Assembly (NCBI GenBank): GCA_965279115.1
Contig: OZ257137.1
Span: 3,410,001-3,474,000, forward strand
Reading direction: 5' to 3'
DNA from: JAEUOS01 sp965279115
Lineage (GTDB): Bacteria > Pseudomonadota > Gammaproteobacteria > Burkholderiales > JAEUOS01
DNA length: 64,000 bases
Shown here: one piece after another, positions 62,084 to 64,000 of the stretch
How the letters are laid out: each line of letters opens with the position of its first letter
Numbering within the stretch: the first letter of the stretch is position 1
Made by a program: the position numbers and the translations under genes
Notes under the pieces: model-generated
What the model was told of the DNA's origin: nothing
The model's input: the letters and a program-made list of their open reading frames with translations, nothing else
Database searches by the model: none

Positions 62084-62132
62084 GTTCGAACGCGCGCTTT
62101 GGGTTAAACAGGGGGCTGGCGCCCGTGGCGGA

Positions 62133-62942
62133 TCATCCGCCCTTGCTGTCCTTGGTTTCCAGGTCGTCGTAAACCGTACGTGCAATCGGCAGCAATTCCT
62201 CGCGCGAGAGGTCGCCGGAAAGCGCATAGCCGCGCGTGTCGTCGGTCCAGTGGAACACGTTGACTTCGCCCACCTTCTCGAAGCGGAAAGACGATTCGGT
62301 CGCCTGGCGCGCCGCCGCGGTGCGGACTTTGGGCATGCTCAGCAGATAAAGCGTCAGGCGCTTGCCGGCTTCGTTCTGGTACATGAATTGCGCCACCGGG
62401 CGGTCATCGCCCGGCAGCAGGCGCCCACCCACCAGGCGGAAGCCATGGCGCGAAAGCCCCGGCGCGCGCACCGGCACGGCGAGCCGCTTGGAAAGCCATT
62501 GCACCAGGTGGGCTTCCTGGTCGGCGCCCACTTCAACCGGATGGCGCACTTCGGGCACGTACACCGCATGGGCCACGGCAGCGCGTTGCGGCAGACGGGC
62601 GCTGACGTCGGGTTGTGCACCGTCATTGCCGCCCAGCCAGACGTGTCCCATCCAGCCGGCGCCGATGCACACTGCCGCGAACAGAGCCTGTCCTGCAACG
62701 CGCAGGAAGCGCGATTCGTTGGCGGCTGGCTTGATCTGCGCGGCGGCGAGCAGGCGCGGCGGCACCGGTTCGTTGAGCATCGCGTCGAAGCGCACGTGCA
62801 GCAGCGCGGCCTGCAGGCGGTACGCGTCCGCCTGCGCCTGCCGCGCCGGATCTGACTCGACCCATGCGGACACCTTGGCCGCGTCCTCGGGCGTGAGTTC
62901 GCCGTCGATCAGGCGATGGATGTCGGTTTCGGTGAAACTCAT
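62133..62942 (-). CDS. Anti-sigma factor (transmembrane)
   Basis: A 269-residue single-pass membrane protein. The N-terminal ~60 residues are a zinc-less anti-sigma domain (MSFTETDIHRLIDGELTPED, DPARQAQADAYRLQAALLH). A transmembrane helix follows at ~80-103 (VAGQALFAAVCIGAGWMGHVWLG), then a periplasmic sensor of ~160 residues containing VEVGADQEAHLVQWLSKRL and GFRLVGGRLLPG. It overlaps the ECF sigma gene stop by four bases, the usual coupled arrangement, and should hold that sigma factor at the membrane until a cell-envelope or redox cue releases it. Confidence 0.88.
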   Translation of the reverse strand: MSFTETDIHRLIDGELTPEDAAKVSAWVESDPARQAQADAYRLQAALLHVRFDAMLNEPVPPRLLAAAQIKPAANESRFLRVAGQALFAAVCIGAGWMGHVWLGGNDGAQPDVSARLPQRAAVAHAVYVPEVRHPVEVGADQEAHLVQWLSKRLAVPVRAPGLSRHGFRLVGGRLLPGDDRPVAQFMYQNEAGKRLTLYLLSMPKVRTAAARQATESSFRFEKVGEVNVFHWTDDTRGYALSGDLSREELLPIARTVYDDLETKDSKGG

Positions 62943-63469
62943 TTGACTACTTTCAATTGCCTGCCGGTGTCGCCGCGCGCGTCCTCGCCTTCGAGCAGTG
63001 CCGCCAGGCGGGCACGACCACGCGAGAGACGGGACATCACGGTGCCGGCCGGCACACCCAAGGTGTGGGCCACTTCGTCGTACGACAAGCCTTCCAGCGA
63101 CACCAGCAACAACACTTCACGTTGTTCTTCCGGCAGGCGCGCCAGCGCCCGCTCGATGCTGTTCAATTGCACCAATGTGTCTGCAACCGCCGCGTCGGCC
63201 AGGTCGAGTTCGGCCAGGACCTGCGGGTCGGTGGGCACCGCCTCCCGCGAGGAACGGCGCGCCTGGTTCACAAAGACGTTGTGCATGATGGTGAATAGCC
63301 ACGCCCGCAGGTCGGTACCGGGCCGCCAGAGCGACCATTTCGCAATGGCACGCTCAAGGGTGTCCTGTACCAGGTCATCGGCGCGCGGACGATCTCCAGT
63401 GAGTGCGCGGGCGTAACGCCGCAGTCGTGGTATCAGCGCGATCAGCGCTGCAGAGTCGTCCGTGTAAAT
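62939..63469 (-). CDS. ECF-family RNA polymerase sigma factor (apparent ATT start)
   Basis: A 176-residue sigma factor. Region 2 shows ADDLVQDTLERAIAKWSLW and DLRAWLFTIMHNVFVNQ; region 4 shows ALARLPEEQREVLLLVSLEGLSY and LGVPAGTVMSRLSRGRARL. Region 2 lies upstream of the first ATG in frame (63286), so an ATG start would remove an essential part. No ATG, GTG or TTG occurs in frame between the region-2 coding part and the upstream gene, but an ATT at 63469 follows AGGGAG by seven bases. I take ATT as the start, as in infC. The SD overlaps the end of the lipoprotein gene, so coupled translation is likely. It is cotranscribed with its anti-sigma factor. Confidence 0.82.
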   Translation of the reverse strand: MYTDDSAALIALIPRLRRYARALTGDRPRADDLVQDTLERAIAKWSLWRPGTDLRAWLFTIMHNVFVNQARRSSREAVPTDPQVLAELDLADAAVADTLVQLNSIERALARLPEEQREVLLLVSLEGLSYDEVAHTLGVPAGTVMSRLSRGRARLAALLEGEDARGDTGRQLKVVK

Positions 63470-63473
63470 CCCG

Positions 63474-63842
63474 TCACTCCCTGGCGACGCGCCAGATGTT
63501 GTTGAAGCCGTCGCCTGTCCTGTCGCCTGGTTTCTGGTCTTTTGCCCAGTAATACAACGGCTTGCCTTTAAGCGCCCACTGCTTCTTGCCGTCGTCCCGC
63601 GTGATGATAGTGTATTCGCCGCTCGCTTTGGCCGTGTCGCTGGCCATCAGCGGCGGCCAGTTGGCTGCGCACGGCCCGTTGCAGACCGATTTTCCGTTGC
63701 CGGCGGTATCGCGGTCAAAGGTATAGAGCGTCATGCCGGTGGCGCCGGTGAGGGCACCGCCATCCATCTTGGCGGGGGCGCCCGCACAGCCGGCAAGCAC
63801 CAGGGCGCAACCCAGCGCCAATGCGACGAGTGTCTTTTTCAT
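63474..63842 (-). CDS. PF03640-type secreted-repeat lipoprotein
   Basis: A 122-residue lipoprotein with a signal peptide and lipobox (MKKTLVALALGCALVLAGC). The mature part has the repeat family pattern GMTLYTFDRDTAGNGKSVCNGPCAANWPPL, here split by its two cysteines (CNGPC), and QWALKGKPLYYWAKDQKPGDRTGDG. Members of this COG4315 group have no established function. I choose ATG 63842 since GGAGAT sits just upstream. It precedes the ECF sigma factor by four bases and is probably in the same operon, possibly as target or sensor. Confidence 0.85.
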   Translation of the reverse strand: MKKTLVALALGCALVLAGCAGAPAKMDGGALTGATGMTLYTFDRDTAGNGKSVCNGPCAANWPPLMASDTAKASGEYTIITRDDGKKQWALKGKPLYYWAKDQKPGDRTGDGFNNIWRVARE

Positions 63843-63957
63843 TTGGTCATCTCCCGAAACTGGACAAATTGCCCATATCACGGCAAACGACCAACTATTG
63901 CGGTTTATTCCATCCGGTCAGTGTGGTTCAAGCACTGAACAGCGATGGAAAAACCTC

Positions 63958-64000
63958 CTATTTCGGATTGCGCCGGAAATCCTCGATCGCCTTCGAAAGC
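63958..64000 (-). CDS. 3' end of a further minus-strand gene (clipped)
   Basis: Only the last 13 codons before a TAG stop (63958-63960) are inside the window, reading LSKAIEDFRRNPK. The ending looks protein-like and in keeping with the operon direction. The family cannot be named from this fragment, and chance coding is possible. Confidence 0.3.
   Translation of the reverse strand, partial: LSKAIEDFRRNPK

Noticed and set aside
62127..62141. Palindrome GGCGGATCATCCGCC at the convergent ends of the PEP-CTERM and anti-sigma genes as a bidirectional terminator
   Set aside because: Arms are short, the loop would be tight and no T run follows on either side; it also overlaps the anti-sigma stop codon, so it may be chance.
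62939..63286. A 115-residue sigma factor starting at the ATG at 63286
   Set aside because: It would lose most of region 2, including DDLVQDTLER, which is clearly encoded in frame upstream.

Overview
This is a GC-rich chromosomal window from a bacterium that I place in the Betaproteobacteria. The support is the order ribBA-ribH-nusB-thiL-pgpA-pncC-recA-recX-sucCD, two PEP-CTERM proteins, Bug-type (TctC) solute receptors and a LivK/LivHM/LivG/LivF transporter. Order or genus cannot be fixed by reading alone. I found no rRNA, tRNA, CRISPR array, phage or insertion sequence.

Layout. 1-4 kb (minus strand): a PPOX-fold/GAF protein cut by the window edge, a second PPOX-fold protein, a PEP-CTERM protein with a clear terminator, an SDR and a Bug receptor. 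4.2-12.3 kb (plus): a thioester-type bacterial alpha-2-macroglobulin overlapping pbpC (PBP1C); three copies of a palindromic repeat lie inside the N-terminal coding part of pbpC. An ankyrin protein follows on the minus strand. 13.1-22.1 kb (plus): riboflavin genes, nusB, thiL, pgpA, pncC, recA with an SOS box, recX, sucC, sucD and a TerC-family membrane protein.

22.4-38.7 kb is a signalling array: CHASE2 Ser/Thr kinase, PP2C phosphatase, FHA protein, CHASE2 adenylate cyclase, metallo-beta-lactamase-fold cyclic-nucleotide phosphodiesterase, cyclic-nucleotide-binding/rhodanese protein, GAF-linked GspE/PilB-type ATPase, GAF-HD-GYP protein and a TPR/glycosyltransferase-like protein. A paralogue of the last gene follows after a small unknown gene on the other strand. 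Protein phosphorylation, cAMP and c-di-GMP functions are thus encoded side by side.

38.9-54.8 kb is a catabolic and transport cluster: LysR regulator, molybdenum hydroxylase (FAD subunit plus fused FeS/Mo subunit), SDR, 6-hydroxynicotinate reductase homologue, UPF0280 protein, 'amino acid synthesis' (PF06684) protein, Tat-exported nicotinamidase-like hydrolase, Rieske oxygenase, Liv-type ABC transporter and a TIM-barrel protein. I infer uptake and breakdown of a nicotinate-like N-heteroaromatic compound.

54.8-64 kb: a small membrane protein, a Bug receptor, an RHH antitoxin with a wrecked Doc-like toxin remnant, a HyuA / EthD-like / HyuB set, a second PEP-CTERM protein, and on the minus strand an ECF sigma factor (apparently with an ATT start), its anti-sigma factor and a PF03640-type lipoprotein. 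The right edge clips the end of one more minus-strand gene.
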